Shown one piece after another: positions 13,065 to 23,000 of a stretch of DNA of 31,428 bases. This stretch comes from Promethearchaeota archaeon (GTDB lineage: Archaea; Asgardarchaeota; Lokiarchaeia; Sigynarchaeales; SOKP01), in the NCBI GenBank assembly GCA_016839655.1, contig JAEOTW010000001.1, forward strand, positions 1 through 31,428, written 5' to 3'. The notes under the pieces are model-generated. The model did no database searches. It was not told the DNA's origin and saw only the letters and a program-made list of their open reading frames with translations. Position numbers and translations under genes: made by a program. Numbering within the stretch: the first letter of the stretch is position 1; every line of letters begins with the position of its first letter.

Positions 13065-16046
13065 ATGACACATATTAAGTTAGTTTTCAAGTATGCGTTC
13101 CAAGATCTAAAAAAACAAAAAATTAGAACGCTATTAGCTATAGTCGGAATGCTTATATCAATAGGTCTACTTACAGTAGTTTTATTTCTGTCGGATTCTA
13201 TTGCTGTAGGTTATGTGGACTATTTATCTATAGACTCAGGAGATCAGGATGCTGTTATTTCCGTTAGGCATTATAATGACGAACCTATTAACCGATCTTC
13301 TTATTTTGATTACAATCCAATAATTAATTCAATTCAAAATGCGTCCAACATCGTAGAAAATTTTATTCCAAGAATGGAAATAAGGGGATATGTTAAAAAT
13401 CTTTTAACAAATGAAGAGGAAAGGACTAGGATCTCAGGAATCAATTTTACATTAGAAAATAGCATTAATTTTGGAACATTTATAAACACCTATAATGGAG
13501 ATTTATTAGATTTAAGTACTTTACCTTTAAATCACTGTGCAATTTATTATGGATTTAATGATATCATCAAATACTCTGAAAATGATACTATTGAGATTAG
13601 AATGGAATTAACTCATGGAAATATTACATTAAATCAGACAAGAAATCTTACAATTTCAAAAATTTTTGATTTCAATTTAAAATGGCCTGTAAGCTATCGT
13701 GATAGGAACTTGATTGTTGTTGACATTGAAACATTATATCAATACTTAGGATTTGCAGAATTTCAGGGAAAATGTAATGATTTAATCTTGACTTTTAAAG
13801 AAAGTAGCGAACTCTATGATATCAGGAATTTTGAGAGTTCTAAGATTCTTGTGAAAAATCTTGTAACAGATATACAAATAGCAATTGGGATTAATGAATA
13901 CAACATAGATTTACCAAAATTACGTGTCTTAAGTTATGCTGAATTATTAAGTGTATTTATAGTGATAATTTTTGTTTTTGTTTCGATAGTCGCGATGATG
14001 ATTTCTGGGGTGCTAATTAATGGTATATTAAAGACTTCTGTAGAGGAAAGAATCCGAGAGTTTGGAATATTTCGCACTTTAGGAGCGAATAAAAGGTATA
14101 ATTTAGCTATAGTTTTAATGCAAGGCTTTTTATTGTGCAATTTTGGGGCTATTGCTGGAATTGTAACTGCATTTTTACTTTCCAATTATGTAATAATTCC
14201 CTTTGCAAATACTGTTGTTTCAGGAAGTATTCTAGGTTTTGGTTCAATACCCTTCTCTTTTTCATGGTCCTCTGTGATTATATCATATATTATGGGTATA
14301 AGCGTTGGGATGATTGTTAGCATTGCTCCAGCATATAAAGTAATGCGTCTTCAATTAATTGAATCAATTCACCCTTACCGCCATGAGGATACTTTATACC
14401 GTTTACAAAAAAAAGCGACAGTCAATTATAAATTAATCCTAACTGGAATAATATTGGCATTTAATGGAGGTTTTGTTTTTTATGTGATTCCTCAAATTAT
14501 GGTTGCAAGCGATATGGCTCTTTTTGCTGGTACGTTGATAGCAATTTTATTAATTTTTAATATTGGATTAACGCTTGCTGGATTAGGATTGATCCCAATT
14601 ATAATAAGGCTAATAATTGAATTATTTAGACCAATTGCGAGAAAACTACATAATGTGATAAAAATCTTTGTTTTTCGATACCAGCGTAGAAATTCAAGTA
14701 CTATTATAATTTTTGCGTTATCTTTTTCATTTGTTATTTTCACTTCTTCTTTAATTAACACATTATCCGCGCAATCAACTGCTATGACAAAATTAGCATA
14801 TGGATCAGATCTCCTTATTGAAACTACCGGATGGGAAGAACCTGACGATTCGGGCGGAGGAGGTTTTTTTGGTCCAGGAATTTCCAATGAAATTTCAATT
14901 AGTAATCCCTTGGACTATGAAAATTTACAGACTGCTGATGCTTCTATTAATCCCAATAGAATTCTTACAATTGAATTTGAAGAAGAATTAATGGCTATAG
15001 ACGGTATTGAAAAAGTTAGTTCTGTCTTAGCAAAACCTTATCAGTTAACACAAATTTACGCAGAAGAAAATAAAGAATTTAATGCGGAAATTGGTGATTA
15101 TGCTGGTTTATCAACGCAAGATATTACATTAATTGGTATTGATGAAGAATATCCTTATACTGTGAGAAGCGAGTTTATTGAAATGACATCGGGGAGTAAA
15201 GAGAATTCGTTTAATGAGTTATTTTATAATAATCAAACCTATACTTGTATAATATCTGAAGCAATTGCATTAGCGATGAATATATTGATTGGAGATAATG
15301 TTCGAATTGTTATTCAGCGAGGAGATGAAAGAGAAGTGTATCCATTTTTAATTGTTGGCACTGCTAAAAGTATGTCAGGATTCTCTCAGGAATTTTCTGC
15401 TTCACTTATGATGGGAGGGAGAGGGGGTGTTTTAATCTCTCAAGAAACATATATTGAAATCATGGATATACCTCCCATTCCATATTTGGATAGAATATTT
15501 ATTAAACTCCGGGAAGACAGACTTTCAGTATCTCATTTAATAGAGGATATGATAGATGAATATTATCAAACTGTATATAACTTTGACACAACTAATCTTG
15601 CTAGAAGTGTAGCACAGGCAGAGTCTGCATTTTTTGTATTAGACACATTATTTACTTTAATTGCTTTAACAACTGTATTTATATGTATTTTTGGATTGTT
15701 GTCTTCATCCTATTCAACAATAATTGAGAGAAAAAAAGAAATTGGTATTATTAGAACATTAGGTCTCAAGGGTAGAGAAATAAATAGATTATTTATACTG
15801 GAATCTTTAATAATTATGATTAGCAGTGGAACCATTGGCATACTAGTAGGTTGGCTTACAAGTTGGTTAGTTACAAGCCAATTAATGGGCACTATGGCAG
15901 GGATGCCAACTCTACTGTATGTACCATGGACTAACATTACTTTGATATATACATTATCTATTATTATGATATTCTTTGGAATGAAAATATTGTTAAGAAA
16001 AGTTAGAAAACAGAAAATAGTTGAAATTTATAGGGAAACAGTATAA
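13065..16046 (+). CDS. ABC transporter permease with two FtsX domains (MacB-like), first copy
   Basis: A 993-residue membrane protein. The N-terminal helix (RTLLAIVGMLISIGLLTVVLFL, ~21-43) is followed by a ~240-residue extracellular domain like MacB_PCD. The first FtsX domain begins near 291, with the cytosolic coupling motif VEERIREFGIFRTLGA at ~326-341. After several central helices comes a second extracellular domain with an odd glycine-rich loop (SGGGGFFGPG, ~600), then the second FtsX domain with ERKKEIGIIRTLGL at 888-901 and three final helices. This is the double-FtsX layout of LolCE/MacB-like mechanotransmission systems: it probably does not move a solute through the membrane but transmits ATP-driven motion to the surface. 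The partner is the ATPase just upstream. Its stop codon overlaps the ribosome binding site of the next gene, so translation is coupled. Confidence 0.9.
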   Translation: MTHIKLVFKYAFQDLKKQKIRTLLAIVGMLISIGLLTVVLFLSDSIAVGYVDYLSIDSGDQDAVISVRHYNDEPINRSSYFDYNPIINSIQNASNIVENFIPRMEIRGYVKNLLTNEEERTRISGINFTLENSINFGTFINTYNGDLLDLSTLPLNHCAIYYGFNDIIKYSENDTIEIRMELTHGNITLNQTRNLTISKIFDFNLKWPVSYRDRNLIVVDIETLYQYLGFAEFQGKCNDLILTFKESSELYDIRNFESSKILVKNLVTDIQIAIGINEYNIDLPKLRVLSYAELLSVFIVIIFVFVSIVAMMISGVLINGILKTSVEERIREFGIFRTLGANKRYNLAIVLMQGFLLCNFGAIAGIVTAFLLSNYVIIPFANTVVSGSILGFGSIPFSFSWSSVIISYIMGISVGMIVSIAPAYKVMRLQLIESIHPYRHEDTLYRLQKKATVNYKLILTGIILAFNGGFVFYVIPQIMVASDMALFAGTLIAILLIFNIGLTLAGLGLIPIIIRLIIELFRPIARKLHNVIKIFVFRYQRRNSSTIIIFALSFSFVIFTSSLINTLSAQSTAMTKLAYGSDLLIETTGWEEPDDSGGGGFFGPGISNEISISNPLDYENLQTADASINPNRILTIEFEEELMAIDGIEKVSSVLAKPYQLTQIYAEENKEFNAEIGDYAGLSTQDITLIGIDEEYPYTVRSEFIEMTSGSKENSFNELFYNNQTYTCIISEAIALAMNILIGDNVRIVIQRGDEREVYPFLIVGTAKSMSGFSQEFSASLMMGGRGGVLISQETYIEIMDIPPIPYLDRIFIKLREDRLSVSHLIEDMIDEYYQTVYNFDTTNLARSVAQAESAFFVLDTLFTLIALTTVFICIFGLLSSSYSTIIERKKEIGIIRTLGLKGREINRLFILESLIIMISSGTIGILVGWLTSWLVTSQLMGTMAGMPTLLYVPWTNITLIYTLSIIMIFFGMKILLRKVRKQKIVEIYRETV

Positions 16047-16053
16047 GGGAGGT
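16047..16053 (+). promoter_or_regulatory. Shine-Dalgarno site setting a TTG start
   Basis: GGGAGGT lies six bases before TTG 16060, and its first bases follow directly on the TAA stop (16044-16046) of the permease gene. It defines 16060, not 16021, as the start of the next gene and indicates translational coupling. Confidence 0.75.
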
Positions 16054-16059
16054 AAAAAA

Positions 16060-19000
16060 TTGAGAAAAAACAAATCAATAATTATATGCATTTTACTTTC
16101 CATGATCTTTCTTACACCCTTAAATATAGTTTTAGAAAATAACTTTAGAGATTTAAATGTGAAAGAAATAGTTGTATTTGAATCAGGAGATAATAATTTG
16201 ACCCTATCTGACGTCGCTGGCTCAGATCTATATGCTGAAAAAATAAATGCTTTTATTGCTGGAAATAAATCAATAATAAAGCAATCCCTCTTTACAAATG
16301 ACACAAATATTCTTTCTCAATTTGATTCAAATGATCCAGCTTTCTATAAATGTAATTTGATCATAAGTGCTTCGAATGGAATCAATCCAGAGATATTTCC
16401 AAGAGTATTAACAGAGAGTGATATTCCTTCACAGTATCTTGTAGGATTTAACAATTTTGTTGGTTTTCTTTTTTATGATAAAGTATTGAATCAGCAAGAT
16501 GCTGAAATGAGAGCTGAGAGAGCTTTAGAAATAATTAGGAAGAAATTTAAAATTGATTTAATAATGGTTAATGTGTCAGAACCTAACTTCTTTCCTTTTA
16601 TTGGATCTTGTCCAAATTGGGATTGCATTTTTGAAGAGCTTATGATTAATTTTCCTATGGATGGATATTGGAGCGCTTTAGATACTAATCGCTTGACCAG
16701 TCAAAGTTATACGCAAAACTACCACCTTTCTTCATCTTTTATGTTGCTTAATTCATTAGACTTCTTTGAAGGCGATTTTGATATATCGACAGATCAGGTA
16801 AACTTCAATATAGAATCTCTAGATTTATCTTTCTTAGAGAATTTGGAATTGCAGAATCTTGTTGATCAATTGGACATTATATTAGAAAATTATGGAGATA
16901 TATTTAATGCTACAATTTCGGAAGAAGAATTAGAACAATTTATTGAAATCTTTAGCACATTTACGCTTTCAAATAATTCACATTATACAAGTATTTCAAT
17001 TCAATATGAGGGGTTAGAGGAGGGAATACAAAAAGTTGAGAAAAACCAATTTGAATTCAATTTATGGGATGCATTAGGATATAATGGGGATCCATTATCA
17101 CCAAGTGAAAAAATCTACATCGCATTGATAGGCTCTTTCATGAGTGGAATTGAAATTAATACAATATGTACAGAAATCGTTGATATGACTCCAAAGAACT
17201 TTAAATTTAGTGATTATCTTTTAGAGCAAATAGGATTACTTTTTTATCTTGCTGGGATTGATTTTAACACTCAAGATCTTAAAGATTATTCATTTGATTT
17301 ATTTTGGGTCGATGTTGAAGGAATTAAGCGTTCGTACGTTATTCCCGTTAATTTACAAGATCCTTCAGATATAATTAATTTCTTACAACAAGTTGGATTT
17401 CAAGGTTTTTCTTCTATTCCAACGGGAATTATAAATCCCATTGAAGATTTGTCTATAATTTATAATATTTCAAATTCTGAACCAAACTTATTGCTCAAAA
17501 AGGAATTAATTGGAGGAAATGCTTCATTTGGGGTATTTCAAAATTTTTCATATTATATTTCAGTAGAAAATGTAGGAAATATTACTGCATGGGGTGTACC
17601 AACCCAAATCCCACTTGAACTCAATGATTTCTTCCTTCTTTTTACATTAGGAAATCAACCACTTGCAGATGAATTTCAAGATTCAATTTGGGAAGTTGTT
17701 CGCATAGAATATCCAAATCAATATGATTCTTTAGAAGATTTTTTTAATTTTGATGAAGATCCAAGAATTTTTTATTTTGATACATTTGGGACAGGAACTT
17801 TTGATACTCTATATCCAGATCTACTTAATTTCACTAATCTATCACCTTATAATAAAGATACGGATCATGTTATAGATATTATTGTTACAGGGTATCCTCA
17901 GTTAATTACCGCTTTGACAGCTTTAGGGATGACCCCTAGCGATCTTAAAGATTATTTTACTAATAATTATAGTGTATGGAATGAAGAGAATTGGGATCTT
18001 GCCCCTGGAGAGTTTTTATCGTATGAAATTAATAATTTTTCAATTTCAAATCTTGATTCATTTACTCCATTTTATGTTAATAATTTTACAATTCAGACAA
18101 CTCCAACTACTCCTGAAATTATTACGGGTATACCTCTTGGAGGAACTACACCAGAATCAGCTTTATCATTAGATGAGGAGAGTTGGATAATTGTCTCTGA
18201 AGAAAAATTCTTGGAGCAAGAAGTAGAGATTAATTTTATTTTCAAAAATGACACAAATATTGATTTTACTAATAACACACTGGAAATGGTATCTTTCATA
18301 GTAGATATCAATAGCTCAATTAACTTAGAGGCTTCTAATTTTGAAGTTTTTGATTTTGATGTTGAAGAATTCAAAGAGATGACTCCTTATTTAGAAAATA
18401 TTATAAACAATAGTTGGACATTCTCAATAATTAATCAAGATAAAAATTTGGATTGGCTTTTTTATCCATTGGATCAGCAAAACTATACTGTACTTTTCAA
18501 AATAACTTGTACTAACTCTGAACAGTTTAATATTTCGATCAATAACTTAGATATTGAATTTTCTGTAAGGGATATTAATTTTAACAGTGATCCTGGGGCT
18601 AGAGTGGTATATGGCTCTACATTGGGTTATGTTCGATTTGAAAGATCTTCGAATTCTGTACCTTTATGTACTTATGATGGAGCATCTATTGTTGTAGATG
18701 CATATTTAAGTAATTACAGTTCCAGACCTGGTGAATTGAACACATATTTCATAAATTTTAAGAATATTGGCTCAAAATCTGCTAAAAATATAACAATTTC
18801 TATGTTAATTCCTGGAATTATTAATTCTATTAACGAATTTACACTAAAAAATAATAATTTGTCATATAATTTGGCAGAACTCGCTCCTTCAGAAGAAAGG
18901 ATGATTAATTATTCTTTTTTTGTTCCCAATTCAATATCTTTGAGAAAAATTTCAATCATATATCACAATCCAGAAAATATTGAAGGAGGAAATTCTTCTA

Positions 19001-20034
19001 AAATAGTTAGTTTTGCTAACCAAGTCTTTATCTCAGCACCAATAGACTATAATGATAGTGTCCCGTATGTTAGAACTATTGAAATAGGTTATAACAATTT
19101 GAATAATAATCCTCCTATTATTGGAGAAATTTTCAATCTTACTATTTATCTTAATAATATTAGCCCTATTCATTTAAAAATTCCAAATCTTAACATATCA
19201 TTAAATGATCAATTTGGAGATTTAAAAAGAGTAGATCAGTTTATACCTTATTTTGAAGATATCTTATTTAATGAATCAATCTCCTTTAATATTACTTTAA
19301 AAAAAGTTGGTTGGAAGGGCTATTACTATCCTCCAATTAACTATATTGAAAGCTCAGAAAGTAGAACTTTACAGATATCAACATCCTCATTCGAAGTATT
19401 AGGAGATATAAATTTTACAATCATTAAGTCCGTAAATAGAGACCAAATTGAAATTGGAGATCACGTTATAGTAAGCATAGAAGTAGAAAATACAGGTTCA
19501 ATAAGCATCGAGGATATAAAAGTCAACGATATGATTAGCTATTCTCAAATAGATTTCTCGCTAATAGAAGGAAATTTGATTAATTTGATAAATTCCTTAG
19601 ATCCTGGTGAAAAAACAACTTTCAATTATACTATTGAGGGTAAAAGACAAGATAATGTAAGTTTAAAGTCAGCAAGTATTGAATTTTACTACTTACATGA
19701 AAAAACTATAATTTCAAATACCGTTAATATAAAAATTATAACTCCAAAATCAAGACAAATATTATATATAGGTTTACCAATTTTAATTGGTCTTATAATA
19801 TTGAGTACTTACTTTTGGCAAATTAGAAAATATAAGAAAAAAAGAACCGCCTATGAAAGATCTGAGATGCACATTTTTGAACTCGGTTCAAGAGAATCAA
19901 TCCTCAAAATAGATCACACATTGAGAGAAAGACTGAATATAATAATAAAAAGTTCTAATGAACAATTTCCCGATTTAGAGAAAAATGAAGAAATTAAGAA
20001 CTTGACAAACAATGATGGGAAGAGGGAGATATAA
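16060..20034 (+). CDS. large secreted, C-terminally membrane-anchored protein with CARDB/NEW3-like domains
   Basis: A 1324-residue protein translated from TTG 16060. The N-terminus is a signal-type sequence (MRKNKSIIICILLSMIFLTPL). A long extracellular part follows, with many N-x-S/T glycosylation sequons. Near ~1234-1256 is a single transmembrane helix (ILYIGLPILIGLIILSTYFW), then a basic stop-transfer stretch and a ~65-residue cytosolic tail. Three segments have the look of CARDB/DUF11/NEW3 beta-sandwich domains, with the ENVGN/NIGS/ENTGS turn: ~482-515, ~885-990 and ~1125-1225. The first ~450 residues are not recognised; they include a CPNWDC cysteine pair. No enzyme motif is seen. Placed between an FtsX permease and a surface protease, it may be an adhesive or scaffold partner, or the permease's extracellular effector (inference). 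Its TAA is followed directly by the protease ATG. Confidence 0.8.
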   Translation: MRKNKSIIICILLSMIFLTPLNIVLENNFRDLNVKEIVVFESGDNNLTLSDVAGSDLYAEKINAFIAGNKSIIKQSLFTNDTNILSQFDSNDPAFYKCNLIISASNGINPEIFPRVLTESDIPSQYLVGFNNFVGFLFYDKVLNQQDAEMRAERALEIIRKKFKIDLIMVNVSEPNFFPFIGSCPNWDCIFEELMINFPMDGYWSALDTNRLTSQSYTQNYHLSSSFMLLNSLDFFEGDFDISTDQVNFNIESLDLSFLENLELQNLVDQLDIILENYGDIFNATISEEELEQFIEIFSTFTLSNNSHYTSISIQYEGLEEGIQKVEKNQFEFNLWDALGYNGDPLSPSEKIYIALIGSFMSGIEINTICTEIVDMTPKNFKFSDYLLEQIGLLFYLAGIDFNTQDLKDYSFDLFWVDVEGIKRSYVIPVNLQDPSDIINFLQQVGFQGFSSIPTGIINPIEDLSIIYNISNSEPNLLLKKELIGGNASFGVFQNFSYYISVENVGNITAWGVPTQIPLELNDFFLLFTLGNQPLADEFQDSIWEVVRIEYPNQYDSLEDFFNFDEDPRIFYFDTFGTGTFDTLYPDLLNFTNLSPYNKDTDHVIDIIVTGYPQLITALTALGMTPSDLKDYFTNNYSVWNEENWDLAPGEFLSYEINNFSISNLDSFTPFYVNNFTIQTTPTTPEIITGIPLGGTTPESALSLDEESWIIVSEEKFLEQEVEINFIFKNDTNIDFTNNTLEMVSFIVDINSSINLEASNFEVFDFDVEEFKEMTPYLENIINNSWTFSIINQDKNLDWLFYPLDQQNYTVLFKITCTNSEQFNISINNLDIEFSVRDINFNSDPGARVVYGSTLGYVRFERSSNSVPLCTYDGASIVVDAYLSNYSSRPGELNTYFINFKNIGSKSAKNITISMLIPGIINSINEFTLKNNNLSYNLAELAPSEERMINYSFFVPNSISLRKISIIYHNPENIEGGNSSKIVSFANQVFISAPIDYNDSVPYVRTIEIGYNNLNNNPPIIGEIFNLTIYLNNISPIHLKIPNLNISLNDQFGDLKRVDQFIPYFEDILFNESISFNITLKKVGWKGYYYPPINYIESSESRTLQISTSSFEVLGDINFTIIKSVNRDQIEIGDHVIVSIEVENTGSISIEDIKVNDMISYSQIDFSLIEGNLINLINSLDPGEKTTFNYTIEGKRQDNVSLKSASIEFYYLHEKTIISNTVNIKIITPKSRQILYIGLPILIGLIILSTYFWQIRKYKKKRTAYERSEMHIFELGSRESILKIDHTLRERLNIIIKSSNEQFPDLEKNEEIKNLTNNDGKREI

Positions 20035-23000
20035 ATGAATAAAAGACAAAAACAATCCATCGTTTTATTGGTTGTTTTAATAATTTCTTTTACTAGTTTT
20101 CTTCATAAATTTTCAAATTCAAATAATCTAATTAGTGAAGGATCGCAATCTCATCAGAATGAACTTGTCCCTTTAATATCTGGTATCTATAATAAAAATG
20201 TTATAGTTTCATTTGAGAAACAATCATATAATAGTTCAGTTACATCTCGTTTTGAATATCATGGAGGGACGGTTAAAGAAGAATGGAATAATAAATTTTC
20301 TACAATTTCAGGTTTTGCGGGTATTATGCCTTTAGAAGCAAACAAAACAGCTTTTCAAAATGATTTTCCAGATGCTACTGTCGAAAATGATGAAATATTA
20401 GAAGCTCAAATGAATTACGCTTCAATTCAATCTGGAGCAGTTAATTCTTCATGGTATTTGAATGGATTTAAAGGTAATACTGATTCTTCTGTAGCTGTAT
20501 TAGATACAGGAATCAATCCTAATCATAATTTCTTTCCAAATGGCTATAGTCCCTCAGATCTAAGTGGAGATATTGTAGGATGGGAAAATTTTGTAAATCT
20601 ACAACCTATTTCAGATGATAATGGCCATGGCACTTTAGTATCTTCAATTATTTCTGGAACTGGTATGGATTCATACAACTCGATTAATCCTTCAATGATC
20701 AAGATTAAAGGAAACTATTCTCATACTGATTTATTTAATGAATATTCAGCTCCAAGAAATTATACCTTAAAATTATTCACTTTTAACGCTTCAAAAGAAA
20801 GTTCAAATATTTTAATAAATTCGTCATGGAAATTAGAGGAACAGGGAATAGATAAGTTTTGGTTTGAACTTTATTATAATAATACATTAATACAATATTC
20901 TTACAATGAAATACAAGATAATTATTACTTAATTAACCACGAACTCAATATAAATAACTTAGGTGTTTATGATTTATATTTAAAATATCATAAACTTCTA
21001 CAAGCCAAACCCGTTTTTTCATTTAACGCAGAAGTATCTTTTTTCCCTGAATTCCCTATCATAAATAGAAATCATTTCACGGGTCTAGCAAATGCCACAA
21101 AAATCGTAGCATATAAAATTTTAAATCAATCTGGTAAGGGATACACTTCAGATCTAATAACAGCACTAGCCAGTGTAATAGAAAATCGAGAAATTGATCA
21201 TATAATAAGTGTTTGCTTAAGTATAGGAACTTTAGGAATGGACATTACAACAGTAAATTCTGTAATAGATGATGTTGTGGACAGTGGAATCCTTGTAGTA
21301 ATTGCTGCAGGAAATTCTGGTATAGAAGTCTCTGACTCTTTAAACAAATTAGCACAAAATAAAAAGGCTATAGTAGTAGGGGCAATTAATGACAGAGATC
21401 AAGTTACATCATATAGCAGTATGGGAAAAAGTATTGAAAACGTTATTAAACCAGATATTGTTGCTCCTGGTGGTAGCAAGATATTAGGTCATCGATCAAT
21501 AATAGGAGCTAGTGATGAGATCGATAAGGCTACTCCTTCTTATGGAACTTCAATTGCTTCAGCGATTATTTCAGCAGCAGTTAATATATTGATTGAAGCA
21601 AAATGGGCTAATTGGAATCAATGGAATAATCTTGATTTAGTAACATGGGCGAAATACATGAAGGCGATTTTATTAATGACGGCTTCAGAAACAAATATTG
21701 AAAGAGAAAATGACCCCTCTACATCAACTAATGAAAGTGATTATTCTCCATCAATATCTATAGCTCCAATGACAGGTGGTTTAAAAGATATACATGAAGG
21801 CTATGGAAGATTGAATCTTCAAGCTGCTGTTGATGCGTTAGTTAAAAATATAGAAGTAAACAGTTTAACTAATGGTCATTTGATAAGTTCACAAGATGAT
21901 CCTCTTGGTACACATGTTTTTGCTCGTCAAATTGATTTAAATGAAGATACTCAATATTCATTTACTTTGTCAACAGAAAATTCTAATGCCGATTTTGATT
22001 TATTTTTGTTTTCAAATGAATCGAATCAATATGGTGAACCAATTCTTCTCCAATCATCTAGAAAATGGTATGGTGATTTTGATAACTTCTATTTTACTCC
22101 TAAATATAACCAGACCACCTGTATTGTAATTGTAAAAGCAATTGAAGGAATCAGTGATTTTACATTAAACATCTCAACTGTTAATAACCTTTTTGAACCA
22201 GAATTAAAAATAGCAGAAATAAATTACGTTGGAGGCTCCAAAAACACAACAGTGATGAGTCTTCAGGAATATATGGGAGGTGAACCAAAGAAGAACTATA
22301 CTATTGATAGTTATAGGTTCTATATTGAATACTTTGATAATGATACATCGAATGTTCCACCTCAAGAGGTATATGTATCAATTGTAGAATTATCTAAAAA
22401 TTATACATTAACTCAACTTTATCAGCCAGATAATATATATACCGATGGGGCTATATTTGTTAGCGATTATATTCAATTTCCGAGATCTGGAATATTCCAT
22501 TACTTTTTTATTGCTAGTGATGGTAGTTTTAAAACAAGATATCCAGAAGCAAATTTACTTAATGTTACAATTGAATTTCCAACAGATAGTATTCAGTACC
22601 CAAATTATCATAGTTTTAATGATGGAATTGGAAACTGGACATGTACTGGTACTGGTTGGGAGATTATGACACAGGAAAATGTAAAAGATAATAGATCAAG
22701 AATATATCAAGATACCTGGTATTCTATGTATTTCGGAACTTTTCATAATAATCCAAGCAATTATACATACCAACCTATTAGATTAACTGAAGACCCCTAT
22801 CCAAATGGCACATTATATAGTCCTCTGTACAATTTAACGGATATTCATCAAAACTATAGTCAACCCTTTCTAAAATTTGGATTTAGAGTAAGTATCAATT
22901 CAGGTGATTTTATATACCTCCAAATTAATCTAAACTGGACAGGTTGGATAACTCTTAGAACATATACAGATATAGAACAGGAATGGTTTATGGATAGTAT

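Noticed and set aside
16021..16060. TTG 16021 as start of the CARDB protein gene, overlapping the permease gene
   Set aside because: GGGAGGT at 16047-16053 is perfectly spaced for TTG 16060, where a signal sequence begins; the earlier start would add 13 residues before it.
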